Shown here: positions 16,639-25,220 of the stretch, piece after piece
Layout: every line of letters begins with the position of its first letter
How positions within the stretch are numbered: the stretch's first letter is position 1
Made by a program: the position numbers and the translations under genes
Notes under the pieces: generated by a model
Told to the model about the DNA's origin: nothing
Databases searched by the model: none
What the model saw: the letters and a program-made list of their open reading frames with translations, nothing else
From: Herbidospora daliensis
Lineage (GTDB): Bacteria; Actinomycetota; Actinomycetes; Streptosporangiales; Streptosporangiaceae
Length of the DNA stretch: 64,000 nt
Assembly: GCF_001570585.1 (NCBI RefSeq)
Contig: NZ_BBXF01000005.1
Location: 186,001-250,000 of the forward strand
Direction of reading: 5' to 3'

Positions 16639-17840
16639 GCCTCCAGGGCGCTGCCCTTCTTCCACTTGGCGAACGACATCTGCCAGAAGCCCCAGCCGTT
16701 GTTCCACTCCAGCTCGCGGTCGGTGCCGACGATGTCGACGACGTCGCCGCGCTGGAAGTTGTCGTAGTACCACTTGGCCTGCGTCGGGCCGGCGTTGATG
16801 CAGCCGTGGCTGACGTTGGCGCGGCCCTGGGAGCCGACCGACCAGGGGGCCGAGTGCACGTACTCGCCCGAGTTGGAGATCCGCACCGCGTGGTTGACGA
16901 TCTCCTTGTAGTAGCCGGGGTCGCCCTCCTTCTTGCCGGGCGAGATCATGATCTCGGGGTTGTGCTTGGACATCGTCAGGTGCACGCCGCTCGTGGTGGT
17001 GTACTCGCGGGTGTCGCCCTTGCCGGCGCTGATCGGCATGCGCTGCTTCACCTTGCCGTCGACGCGCACGACCATCTGGTGGGTGCGGGTGTCGACCTTG
17101 CTGATCTGCGAGGCGCCGATCTTGATGCTCTGGGTGAAGGACTTGGTGCCCCACATGTCGCCCGCGCCGCGCACACCCGCGAGGTCGGCGGTGAAGACGA
17201 CCTTCTGGTGGGGCTGCCAGTACTTGGCGGTCCGGTAGATGACCAGGCGGTCGGAGATCCACCGCCAGGCGCCGGTGGCCTTCTTCTCCGACTCCACCGT
17301 CAGGGCGGCCTCGACGGCGGCCTTGTTGGTGACGTCGTTGTTGAACGTGACCATGATCGGCATGCCGACGCCGACAGTCTCGCCCTTGATGCCGGGGGTG
17401 ATGTCGATGACGGCCAGTTCCCGCTTCGGCTTGAGCGTGGTGAACTCGCTGGTCAGCGCGGCGGGGCCGCCCGCGCCGGTGGCCTTGGCCGACACCGTGT
17501 AGGTGGTGGAGGGCTTCAGCGGCTTGCTGGAGGTCCACTTGGTGCGGGTGGCGTCGAACTCGCCCTCGACCGGCTGGCCCTGCGACTGCACGGTCACCTC
17601 GTCGAGTTCGCCGCCGGCGGCGGTCACCACGACGTTCTTGTCGGGACGGACCTTCTGGGCCCCTTCGGCGGGGGACACCTTGATGGCGGGCGCGGCCACG
17701 GAGGGCTTGTCGCCGCCTGTCACGTTCCCGCCGCCGCCGGGCGCCGGCGTCGTCCCCCCCGAGCATGCCGTCAGCACCGCCGTCATCACGACGGCGGCCG
17801 TGACGAAAGGCAGTTTCCGGCGACCTGTCTTGCTGTTCAC
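16635..17840 (-). CDS. L,D-transpeptidase (YkuD) lipoprotein
   Basis: 401 aa. The signal peptide has a lipobox (VLTACSGG), so a membrane-anchored extracytoplasmic enzyme. Two Ig-like domains precede the catalytic YkuD domain, as in mycobacterial LdtMt2, with the active site SHGCINAG (H345, nucleophile C347). It makes 3-3 cross-links in peptidoglycan and usually resists most beta-lactams except carbapenems. The C-terminal WGFWQMSFAKWKKG tail is family-typical. The 165-bp region upstream is AT-richer than the surroundings and probably holds its promoter. Confidence 0.93.
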   Translation of the reverse strand: MNSKTGRRKLPFVTAAVVMTAVLTACSGGTTPAPGGGGNVTGGDKPSVAAPAIKVSPAEGAQKVRPDKNVVVTAAGGELDEVTVQSQGQPVEGEFDATRTKWTSSKPLKPSTTYTVSAKATGAGGPAALTSEFTTLKPKRELAVIDITPGIKGETVGVGMPIMVTFNNDVTNKAAVEAALTVESEKKATGAWRWISDRLVIYRTAKYWQPHQKVVFTADLAGVRGAGDMWGTKSFTQSIKIGASQISKVDTRTHQMVVRVDGKVKQRMPISAGKGDTREYTTTSGVHLTMSKHNPEIMISPGKKEGDPGYYKEIVNHAVRISNSGEYVHSAPWSVGSQGRANVSHGCINAGPTQAKWYYDNFQRGDVVDIVGTDRELEWNNGWGFWQMSFAKWKKGSALEA

Positions 17841-17975
17841 AACTACTCCCCCACAGTGGCAAAGCGCATCTAAAACCCTATTAGGGCTTACCTGGCTTGT
17901 GAGCCACTTTCACCTGACTTGACTCACAATTCGGTAGCGATGCCACTTGAGACGTCTGACGATCTAGTAAGGTTC

Positions 17976-18003
17976 ACGATCTGATCTTGCGAAGTCAGAT
18001 CGT
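17976..18003 (-). terminator. Inverted repeat just past the recD2 stop
   Basis: ACGATCTGA (17976-17984) and TCAGATCGT (17995-18003) form a perfect 9-bp stem with a 10-nt loop, 2 nt after the recD2 stop. The following minus-strand sequence is only weakly T-rich. It may be a terminator, or an operator for the transpeptidase promoter. Confidence 0.35.
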
Positions 18004-18005
18004 TG

Positions 18006-20195
18006 TCAGAGCAGCCGGTGCGTCAGCCCGGTGTGGCGGCGTCCGGCGCCCTTCACCCTGACCGCCTGGCCCAGCGCCCGGCGCGAGCCCACCACGACGA
18101 CCAGGCGTTTGGCCCGGGTGATCGCCGTGTAGAGCAGGTTCCGCTGCAGCATCATCCACGCGGAAGTCGCCAACGGAATCACCACCGCCGGATATTCCGA
18201 GCCCTGTGAGCGGTGGATGGACACGGCGTAGGCGTGCGCGAGTTCGTCCAGTTCGTCGAAGGCGTAGTCGACGCTCTCGTCCTCGTCAGTGGAAACGGTC
18301 AGTTTGTGATCGTCGGGAGTGATCGCGGTCACCACGCCGACCGTTCCGTTGAACACCCCGGCGGCGCCTTTGTCATAGTTGTTGCGCAACTGGGTGACCT
18401 TGTCGCCGACGCGGAAGACGCGGCCGCCGTACCGGCGCTCCGGCATGCCCTCCCGGAACGGGGTGAGCGCCTCCTGCAGGGCGCCGTTGAGCGCGCCGGC
18501 GCCGGCCGCGCCGCGGTGCATGGGGGCCAGGACCTGCACGTCGCGGCGCGGGTTGAGGCCGAACTTGGCCGGGATGCGCTTGGCGACGACGTCGACGGTC
18601 AGGGCGGCGATCTCCTCGGGGTCCTCGGCCGGGAACAGGAAGAAGTCGGGGAACTCCCGCACCAAAGGCAGCTGCCCGGCGTTGACGCGGTGGGCGTTGA
18701 CGACCACGCCCGACTGCTGGGCCTGGCGGAAGATCTGGGTCAGCCGCACCCGCGGCACGTCGGGGGCGGCCAGCAGGTCGCGCAGCACCTCCCCGGCGCC
18801 GACCGAGGGCAGCTGGTCGACGTCGCCGACGAACAGCAGGTGCGCGCCGGGCGCGACCGCCTTGGCCAGCTTGTTGGCCAGCAGCAGGTCGAGCATCGAG
18901 GCCTCGTCGACGACCACCAGGTCGGCGTCGAGCGGGTTGTCGCGGTCGAAGGTGGGCTCCCCGCCGGGCCGCAGCTGGAGCAGCCGGTGGACGGTGGTCG
19001 CCTCGTGGCCGGTCAGCTCCGCCAGGCGTTTGGCGGCCCGGCCGGTCGGGGCGGCCAGGATAACCTTGGCGCGTTTGGCGCGGGCCAGCGTGACGACCGA
19101 GCGCACGGTGAAGCTCTTGCCGCAGCCGGGGCCGCCGGTCAGCACCGCGACCTTCTCGGTCAGCGCCAGCCTGACCGCCTGGTCCTGCTCCTTGGCCAGG
19201 TCGGCGCCGGTCTGGGTCTTCAGCCAGGCCAGCGCCTGGGGCCAGTCGACGTCGGCGAAGGCGCGCAGCCGGTCGCGGGAGGAGTGCAGCAGGCCCAGCA
19301 CGGTGCCCGCCAGGGAACGTTCGGCGCGGTGGAAGGGCACCAGGTAGACCGCCGGGACGGTCCCCTCGGCGACCGGCACCTCCTCGCGGACGACGCCTTC
19401 GTCGGCGACGAGTTCGTCCAGGCAGGCCGAGACGAGCTCGGCCGGGACGGTGAGGATCTTGACGGCGTCGGCGACCAGGTTGGGGGCCGGGAGGTAGACG
19501 TGGCCGTCGTCGGCCGCCTGCGAGAGCGTGTAGCGCAGGCCCGCCTTGACGCGCTCGGGGCTGTCGGCGGCGATGCCGACCGCCTGGGCGATGGTGTCGG
19601 CGGTCTTGAAGCCGATGCCCCACACGTCGTCGGCCAGCCGGTAGGGCTCGGCGCGCACGACGTCGATGGAGGTCTCGCCGTACTGCTTGAAGATGCGCAC
19701 CGCGATGGACGTCGAGACGCCCACCCCCTGCAGGAAGATCATCACCTCCTTGATGACCTTCTGCTCCTCCCACGCGGCCGCGATCATCTTGGTGCGCTTG
19801 GGGCCCAGCCCCGGCACCTCGACGAGCCGGCCCGGCTCCTCCTCGATGATCCGCAGGGTGTCGACGCCGAAGTGCAGGGTGATGCGCTCGGCCATCTTCG
19901 GGCCGATGCCCTTGATCAGCCCCGAGCCCAGGTAACGCTGGATGCCCTGGATCGTCGCCGGGAGAACGGTGGTGTACGACCAGACCTCGAACTGCTTGCC
20001 GTAACGCGGATGGGAGGTCCAGCGGCCGGTCAGCCGCAGCGACTCGCCCGGCTGGGCGCCCAGCAGCGGGCCCACCACCGTCAGCAGGTCGGGGCCCGAC
20101 CGTTCGGTGGCCACGCGCGCGATGGTGTAGCCGGTCTCCTCGTTGGCGTAGGTGATCCGTTCGAGGACGGCCTCGATGACGGAGCCCGATTCCAC
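18006..20195 (-). CDS. recD2: RecD2-type ATP-dependent DNA helicase
   Basis: 729 aa, the long-N-terminus RecD2 type that acts without RecBC. Helix-hairpin-helix-like elements (SGLIKGIGPKMAERI near 91; VPGLGPKRTKMI near 127) precede the SF1 helicase core: Walker A GGPGCGKS at 354-361, Walker B VVVDEASMLD, motif III VGDVDQLPSVG, and the C-terminal SIHRSQGSEYPAVV and YTAITRAK motifs. GTG start at 20195; TACAGT lies 7 nt upstream, suggesting leaderless mRNA. A 5'-3' helicase role in replication-fork or break repair is family knowledge. Confidence 0.95.
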   Translation of the reverse strand: MESGSVIEAVLERITYANEETGYTIARVATERSGPDLLTVVGPLLGAQPGESLRLTGRWTSHPRYGKQFEVWSYTTVLPATIQGIQRYLGSGLIKGIGPKMAERITLHFGVDTLRIIEEEPGRLVEVPGLGPKRTKMIAAAWEEQKVIKEVMIFLQGVGVSTSIAVRIFKQYGETSIDVVRAEPYRLADDVWGIGFKTADTIAQAVGIAADSPERVKAGLRYTLSQAADDGHVYLPAPNLVADAVKILTVPAELVSACLDELVADEGVVREEVPVAEGTVPAVYLVPFHRAERSLAGTVLGLLHSSRDRLRAFADVDWPQALAWLKTQTGADLAKEQDQAVRLALTEKVAVLTGGPGCGKSFTVRSVVTLARAKRAKVILAAPTGRAAKRLAELTGHEATTVHRLLQLRPGGEPTFDRDNPLDADLVVVDEASMLDLLLANKLAKAVAPGAHLLFVGDVDQLPSVGAGEVLRDLLAAPDVPRVRLTQIFRQAQQSGVVVNAHRVNAGQLPLVREFPDFFLFPAEDPEEIAALTVDVVAKRIPAKFGLNPRRDVQVLAPMHRGAAGAGALNGALQEALTPFREGMPERRYGGRVFRVGDKVTQLRNNYDKGAAGVFNGTVGVVTAITPDDHKLTVSTDEDESVDYAFDELDELAHAYAVSIHRSQGSEYPAVVIPLATSAWMMLQRNLLYTAITRAKRLVVVVGSRRALGQAVRVKGAGRRHTGLTHRLL

Positions 20196-20225
20196 GCGCC
20201 AGACTGTAGACCATAGCCTGACCCC

Positions 20226-21569
20226 ATGGTCTTGGAGAGTACGGCGCGGGCCCTCGCGCTACGGGTGGCCACCGAGCAGGCCACCGCCCGCATCCCCGCC
20301 CTGGCGGTCGCCGTGATCCGCGGCGGCGAGCTGATCTGGTCGGGCTACCGGGGCCGCGTCGGCGACGCCCCGCCGACCGCCTCGACCCAGTTCCGGGTGG
20401 GGTCGATCACCAAGAGCATGGTCGCCGTCATGATCATGCGGCTGCGCGACGAGGGGCTGCTCGACCTGCTCGACCCGCTGGAGAAACACCTGCCCGGCAC
20501 CCCCGCCGGGGAGGTGACGATCGCCCAGCTGCTCTCGCACACCGGCGGGCTGACCGCCGAGCCGCCCGGCGAGTGGTGGGAGCGCACGCCCGGGGTGCCG
20601 ATCCCCGAGCTGATCGGCCTGCTCGACCACATGACCGGCCGTCACCGGCCCGGCCGCCGCTTCCACTACTCCAACCTCGGCTTCGGGTTCCTCGGCGAGG
20701 TGGTGGCGCGCAAACGCGGGCGCGGCTGGGCGCAGGCCGTCCACGACGAGGTGCTGGCCCCCCTGGGCATGCGCGACACGACCGAGCGGCCGAGGGCCCC
20801 GCACGCGACCGGCTACGCGGTCCACCCGTGGGCCGACGTGCTGCTGCCCGAGCCCGAGCACGACGCGGTCGCGCTGGCCCCGGCCGGGCAGATGTGGTGC
20901 TCGCCGGCCGACCTGGCCCGGTGGGCGATCTTCGTCGGCGGCGACGGCGCGGGCGTGCTGCGCCCGGCCACGATGGCCGAGATGCGCGAACCGGCCACCG
21001 TCGAAGACGGCCCGTCGTGGACCTCCGGCTACGGCCTGGGCCTGCAGCTGCGCCGCCACAACGGGCGCCGCCTGGCCGGGCACACCGGGTCGATGCCCGG
21101 CTTCCTGGCCACCGTGTGGGCCGACCCCTCCGACGGCGTCGGCGTGCTGTTCCAGGCCAACACCACCAGCGGCGTCAAGGGCAACGCGCTGACCGGCGAC
21201 CTGCTCGACATCCTCGACGAGCACGAGCCCGCGCTGCCGGCCGAGTGGCGGCCCGCCCCGGTCGACGACGACCTGCTGGCCCTGACCGGCCCCTGGTACT
21301 GGGGACCGGCCGCCTATGTGATGCGCGCCCTGCCGGGCCGGGGGCTGGCGCTGACCCCGGTCGGCGAGACCGGGCGCGCCTCCCGGTTCGCCGCGCTCGC
21401 CGACGGAACCTGGCTGGGCCTCGATGGTTACTACGCCGGGGAGACGCTCCGCGTGGTGCGCACCGGCGAGGGCGTTCACCTCGATCTCAACACGTTCGTC
21501 TTCACTCGTGAGCCCTATGGGCCGCCCGGTCCGGTGCCCGGCGGAGTCGACCCCGAAGGCTGGCGCTGA
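20226..21569 (+). CDS. Serine hydrolase, beta-lactamase/class C PBP family
   Basis: 447 aa without a clear signal peptide. Catalytic motifs: S60-x-x-K63 (VGSITKSMVAV), Y148-S-N (FHYSNLGFGFLG) and the HTG motif in LAGHTGSMPGF. The last 100 residues form an extra beta domain seen in esterase-like members. Start ATG 20226 with TAGCCT 6 nt before it; the divergent recD2 start is 30 bp away and its -10 lies in the same short gap. Likely an esterase or peptidase; substrate unknown. Confidence 0.9.
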   Translation: MVLESTARALALRVATEQATARIPALAVAVIRGGELIWSGYRGRVGDAPPTASTQFRVGSITKSMVAVMIMRLRDEGLLDLLDPLEKHLPGTPAGEVTIAQLLSHTGGLTAEPPGEWWERTPGVPIPELIGLLDHMTGRHRPGRRFHYSNLGFGFLGEVVARKRGRGWAQAVHDEVLAPLGMRDTTERPRAPHATGYAVHPWADVLLPEPEHDAVALAPAGQMWCSPADLARWAIFVGGDGAGVLRPATMAEMREPATVEDGPSWTSGYGLGLQLRRHNGRRLAGHTGSMPGFLATVWADPSDGVGVLFQANTTSGVKGNALTGDLLDILDEHEPALPAEWRPAPVDDDLLALTGPWYWGPAAYVMRALPGRGLALTPVGETGRASRFAALADGTWLGLDGYYAGETLRVVRTGEGVHLDLNTFVFTREPYGPPGPVPGGVDPEGWR

Positions 21570-21691
21570 CGTTACTCCCACAATGTGTTGATTGTCCAAG
21601 TTTGACCGATTCTGGGAGTTGTACTACCTTCTGGGGAACTCGAGGCGGTGTGACCTACGTAACCGCAGGTCAGCCGCCGAAAGGAAGACAA

Positions 21692-21880
21692 CTAGAGATC
21701 GCCGAATCCGCGCGCCCCGCGCGGAACCGGGGAACCAGCGAGGACCCGGTGATCATCTCCCGATCACCACGCACCACCCACCGGGTCCTCTGGGGTGAAT
21801 CGGCCTGCCAACCCCTCATCGGCAGGCCGTAGGGCGGCTTCCACGCCCGAGTCCGTCAGCTAACCCGGTAGGCGCATGGA
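21692..21880 (+). ncRNA. c-di-AMP riboswitch (ydaO-yuaA)
   Basis: The leader before the CHAP gene carries the hallmark 3' core CCGAGTCCGTCAGCTAACC followed by CGGTAGGCG (21847-21874), together with GGGGAACC (21729-21736) and GGGGTGAATCGG (21792-21803). The intervening GC-rich hairpins (e.g. GCCTGCC...GGCAGGC) fit the paired arms. In actinobacteria this class sits before cell-wall hydrolase genes and turns expression off when c-di-AMP is high. Boundaries are approximate. Confidence 0.9.
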
Positions 21881-21901
21881 AGCAAGGAGTCAACCCCACC
21901 C

Positions 21902-22594
21902 ATGCGAGCCCCCAACCCTGGAATTCGCGCTGTCCTGGCCACCGGCCTGATGACGGCGGCCCTGGTCACCGGCGGCACCCTCGCCGCCGTCGACCTGACC
22001 CCCGTCGCCCACGCCGAAGCCGCCGCCCCCGCGGGGGCGGCACCCGAGGGCGTCGCCCCGGCCTACAGCCCCCTGCTGGAGGTCGCCAAGCGGCTCCCCA
22101 GGGTCAGCGCCCAGCAGGTGCTCCACCTCGCCACCAGCCAGGTCGGCATCAGCGAGAACACGTACGGCGGTGGAACAAAATTCCACGACTGGTACATGAA
22201 CTCCGACCGCGCGGCCCAGACCATCGCGCGTGACGGCGGAACCCGCCTCGGATACCGCAACGCGGCCTGGTGCGACATGTTCGTCAGCTGGGTCGGCAAC
22301 CAGCTCGGCATCAGCCCCGTGCTCGGCGAGGACGCCTACACCGTCCGCCACGCCGAGTGGTTCGAGCAGAACAACCGCTGGGGCACCGTCCCCACCCCCG
22401 GCGCCGTCGTGTTCTTCGACTGGAACGGCGGCAAGGACATCCACGACATCCAGCACGTCGGCTTCGTCATCAAGGACAACGGCGACGGCACCATCGAGAC
22501 CGTGGAAGGCAACACCGGCAACGGCGTGGTCGAGGTCCGCGAGCGGCAGACCGCCGACGTCGTGGGCTACGGCTACCCCGTCTACACGGCCTAG
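21902..22594 (+). CDS. Secreted CHAP-domain cell-wall peptidase
   Basis: 230 aa. Signal peptide about 1-38 (hydrophobic core VLATGLMTAALVTGG, AHA cleavage). The CHAP/NlpC-like catalytic residues are probably C124 (NAAWCDMFVSWVG) and H185 (IQHVGFVI). A helical segment at 55-85 precedes the domain. Controlled by the c-di-AMP riboswitch upstream, which fits a role in peptidoglycan remodelling during growth or osmotic adjustment. Last 4 bp overlap the convergent SRPBCC gene. Confidence 0.9.
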   Translation: MRAPNPGIRAVLATGLMTAALVTGGTLAAVDLTPVAHAEAAAPAGAAPEGVAPAYSPLLEVAKRLPRVSAQQVLHLATSQVGISENTYGGGTKFHDWYMNSDRAAQTIARDGGTRLGYRNAAWCDMFVSWVGNQLGISPVLGEDAYTVRHAEWFEQNNRWGTVPTPGAVVFFDWNGGKDIHDIQHVGFVIKDNGDGTIETVEGNTGNGVVEVRERQTADVVGYGYPVYTA

Positions 22595-23322
22595 ACATCC
22601 CCCAGCCAGGCCCGCCAGGCGGTCTCCGCCTGCGGCCTGGCGATCTCCCCCGGAAAGGCGTGGTACTCCGCGACGACGGCGTCGCGGTACCCGTGGACGA
22701 GCGTGATCAGCGCCGTCGCGGTCACCACGCACAGGAACCCCGACTCGGCGAACACGACCTGCGCGTCGTCGGGGTTCAGGCCCGGAACCGAGACGCGGCC
22801 CTTCTCCGGTGGCTGCCCCAGAGAGAAGGCGTCGAGAAAGGCCGCCCACACCCTCGCGGCATCGGGGGTGGGGCGGCCGATCTCGAACAGCGCGTAATCG
22901 GCGGTGAGGCCCGGGAAGTGCGTCAGATAGGCGTGCAGTTTGCGCAGGTAGAGGCCGTCGCCCACGGACAGCGCGTCGTACTGGTCCTCCCAGTCGCCGG
23001 TCAGCAGCCCCGAGTGCACGAACCGCAGCACGGTGCTGCCGCCCGACCGGCCCTCCAGCAGGTATTCGAACGCCATGAACGACCCGTCGGCCGCCGTGTC
23101 GGTCGTGAACGCCAGCCGCTCACCCGGATCCCAGCCCGTGACGGTGGCATTCGTCGTGAACCCGGCGACCGTCTGACGGCCCGCGCCGCCCACCCCGGGC
23201 TCGAAGTCGTTGGCGCCCATGAACCACGAGTCGACCCCCGGCCCGGTCGCGATCGCCTCCCACACCTCCTCGGTGGTGGCGGGCAGGACGATTTCCTCAC
23301 GGACCTCGAACTCATGCGACAT
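22591..23322 (-). CDS. SRPBCC (START/AHSA1-like) domain protein
   Basis: 243 aa. The N-terminal half has the SRPBCC pattern (VREEIVLPATTEEVWEAIATGPGVDSWFMG; GERLAFTTDT; GSTVLRFVHSGLL). The C-terminal half (from about 150) is a second module of unknown type, common in actinobacterial AHSA1 proteins. TAGTCT lies 7 nt before the ATG, so probably leaderless. Likely binds a hydrophobic ligand. Confidence 0.85.
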   Translation of the reverse strand: MSHEFEVREEIVLPATTEEVWEAIATGPGVDSWFMGANDFEPGVGGAGRQTVAGFTTNATVTGWDPGERLAFTTDTAADGSFMAFEYLLEGRSGGSTVLRFVHSGLLTGDWEDQYDALSVGDGLYLRKLHAYLTHFPGLTADYALFEIGRPTPDAARVWAAFLDAFSLGQPPEKGRVSVPGLNPDDAQVVFAESGFLCVVTATALITLVHGYRDAVVAEYHAFPGEIARPQAETAWRAWLGDV

Positions 23323-23344
23323 GCCCGCCAGACTAGCGACGCGG

Positions 23345-24133
23345 CTAGCGGGACAGGTTCCGGTAGGCCCGCACCGAGAGCGGCGCGAAGATCGCCGTGA
23401 TGACCAGCGGCCACACCAGGGCCAGTTCCAGCGCGTGCGCGGCCGCCCAGGTGTCGTTGGCCCAGCCGGGATTGCCGAACAGCTCCCGGGTCGCCGCCGC
23501 CGTCGACGACAGCGGGTTCCAGTCGGCGATCACGCCCAGCCAGCCCGGCATCGTGGCCGGCGAGGTGATGGCGTTGGACAGGAAGGCGATCGGCCACACC
23601 AGGATCTGCAGCGCCATCACCGCCTCCGGGTTGCGGATCTTCAGGCCGAGCCAGATCCCCGTCCACAGCAGCGCGAAGCGCAACCACAGCAGCAGCCCGA
23701 CGGCGGCCAGCGCATCGCCGAAGCCGTTGTGGGCGCGCCAGCCGATCGCCAGCCCGCTGACGATCAGCACCGCCAGCGACAACACCGTGGTCAGCAGGTC
23801 GGCCGCCGCCCGGCCCGACACCACCGCCGAGGAGGCCATCGGCAGCGACCGGAACCGGTCGGTGACGCCCTTGGTGACGTCGGTGCTGATGGCGGTGAAG
23901 GTGCCCTCCAGGCCGAAGACCATCGTCATGGCGAACATGCCGGGCATCAGGAACTCCCGGTAGTCGCCGCCGGGCACCTCGATGCCGCCGCCCAGCAGGT
24001 AGGCGAACAGCAGCAGCACCATGACGGGGAACAGCAGCCCCGCGACGAGCCCTCCGGGGTTGGCGGTCCAGTGGGTGACCTCCCGCCGGGTGACGGTCCA
24101 GCCGTCGGCGAAGGCCCAGGTCAGTCGGTTCAC
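23345..24133 (-). CDS. ABC-2 type transporter permease (DrrB-like)
   Basis: 262 aa, six predicted transmembrane segments. Conserved DrrB features: FLMPGMFAMTMVFGLEGTFTAISTDVTKGVTDRFRSLPM (the cytoplasmic loop that contacts the ATPase, here cited as TDVTKGVTDRFRSLPM) and NPLSSTAAATRELFGNP near the end. It lies 103 nt downstream of its ATPase gene with a dispersed repeat in the gap. Forms a TetR-controlled drug-type exporter. Confidence 0.88.
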   Translation of the reverse strand: MNRLTWAFADGWTVTRREVTHWTANPGGLVAGLLFPVMVLLLFAYLLGGGIEVPGGDYREFLMPGMFAMTMVFGLEGTFTAISTDVTKGVTDRFRSLPMASSAVVSGRAAADLLTTVLSLAVLIVSGLAIGWRAHNGFGDALAAVGLLLWLRFALLWTGIWLGLKIRNPEAVMALQILVWPIAFLSNAITSPATMPGWLGVIADWNPLSSTAAATRELFGNPGWANDTWAAAHALELALVWPLVITAIFAPLSVRAYRNLSR

Positions 24134-24153
24134 GCGTGACTCCTCGGTGCGGG

Positions 24154-24234
24154 CGCGGCCGGTCGGCGCCGGATACGGCGGGCGCCGGCGGCGGCGGTCG
24201 GGGCAGGGTGGGCGGAGCCGTAACGGAGCGGGAT
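24154..24234 (-). repeat. Dispersed intergenic repeat, copy 2
   Basis: Between ATPase stop and permease start, on the minus strand: 9 nt after the TGA comes the same 17-mer as at 8286-8302, then a C-rich diverged middle and a shared CCGGCGCC...ACCGGCCGCG end. See copy 1 (8277-8360). Confidence 0.6.
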
Positions 24235-24236
24235 TT

Positions 24237-25163
24237 TCACGCGGCGCTCCGGGTGAGGTGCAGGAAGACCTCGTCGAGGGTGGGGCGGCGGATCGCGACG
24301 TCGTCGGCGGCGATGCCGCCGGCCGCCAGGTCGTTGACGACCGCCGTCAGGGTCGCCATGCGGTCGGGGGCGGGCGCGCTGACGCGCCGGGTGTCGGGGT
24401 CGGTCTCGGCATCGGGGCCGAGCAGGGCCGCGGCGGCCGGGAGGTCCGCCGGGTCGTGGACGACGATCTCCACCCGGTCGCCGCCGACGGTCTTCTTCAG
24501 CTCTTCGGGCGTGCCCTCGGCGACCTGGCGGCCCTCGTTGACCACGCTGATGCGGTGGGCCAGTTGGTCGGCCTCCTCCAGATACTGCGTGGTCAGCAGC
24601 ACCGTGGTGCCGTCGGCGACCAGGGCGCGCACCGCCGCCCACACCTCGGCGCGGCCGCGCGGATCCAGGCCCGTGGTGGGCTCGTCGAGGAACATCACCG
24701 GCGGCGACAGGATCAGCCCGGCCGCCAGGTCCAGGCGGCGGCGCATGCCGCCCGAGTAGTGCTTGACCGCCTTGCGGCCGGTGTCGCCCAGCCCGAACCG
24801 GTCGAGCAGCTCCCCGGCCCGGCGCGCGGCGGCCTTGGGACGCAGATGGGACAGCCGGCCGAACATCTCCAGGTTGGCGCGGCCCGACAGGGCCTCGTCG
24901 AGGGCGGCGTGCTGGCCGACCAGGCCGATGTGGCGGCGCACCTCGGCGCCGTCGCGGGTCACGTCGAACCCGGCCACCCGGGCGAGGCCTTCGTCGGGAC
25001 GCAGCAGCGTGGTCAGCACGCGCACCGCCGTGGTCTTGCCCGCCCCGTTGGGGCCGAGCAGGCCGTGGACCGTCCCCTCCGGGACGGTCAGGTCGAACCC
25101 GTCGAGGGCGGCGCGGTCGCCGTAGCGCTTGACGAGGCCGCGCGCCTCTATCGTGTACGTCAT
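24237..25163 (-). CDS. ABC transporter ATP-binding protein (daunorubicin-resistance type)
   Basis: 308 aa from the ATG at 25163. Walker A GPNGAGKTT at 37-45, signature YSGGMRRRLDLA, Walker B PPVMFLDEPTTGLD, H-loop in LLTTQYLEEADQLA (Gln in place of the usual His), and the DrrA-type C-terminus TLDEVFLHLT. The start codon lies within the TetR operator and 7 nt after TACGCT, so the mRNA is most likely leaderless and directly repressed. Works with the permease downstream. Confidence 0.92.
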   Translation of the reverse strand: MTYTIEARGLVKRYGDRAALDGFDLTVPEGTVHGLLGPNGAGKTTAVRVLTTLLRPDEGLARVAGFDVTRDGAEVRRHIGLVGQHAALDEALSGRANLEMFGRLSHLRPKAAARRAGELLDRFGLGDTGRKAVKHYSGGMRRRLDLAAGLILSPPVMFLDEPTTGLDPRGRAEVWAAVRALVADGTTVLLTTQYLEEADQLAHRISVVNEGRQVAEGTPEELKKTVGGDRVEIVVHDPADLPAAAALLGPDAETDPDTRRVSAPAPDRMATLTAVVNDLAAGGIAADDVAIRRPTLDEVFLHLTRSAA

Positions 25164-25187
25164 GCCGTACAGCGTACCGTACGGCAT
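25162..25187 (+). promoter_or_regulatory. TetR operator (perfect palindrome)
   Basis: ATGCCGTAC / GTACGGCAT, 9-bp perfect arms with an 8-bp spacer, placed between the divergent ABC ATPase and TetR genes. It covers the ATPase start codon and its -10 (TACGCT on the minus strand). This is the expected site for the adjacent TetR protein. Confidence 0.75.
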
Positions 25188-25220
25188 ACGGTTAAGCGTC
25201 CCGAGTAATCTGGCCGCATC

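Noticed and set aside
17976-18003. A confirmed rho-independent terminator for recD2
   Set aside because: The stem is good, but the tail is not T-rich and it lies in the transpeptidase promoter region, so the role stays open.
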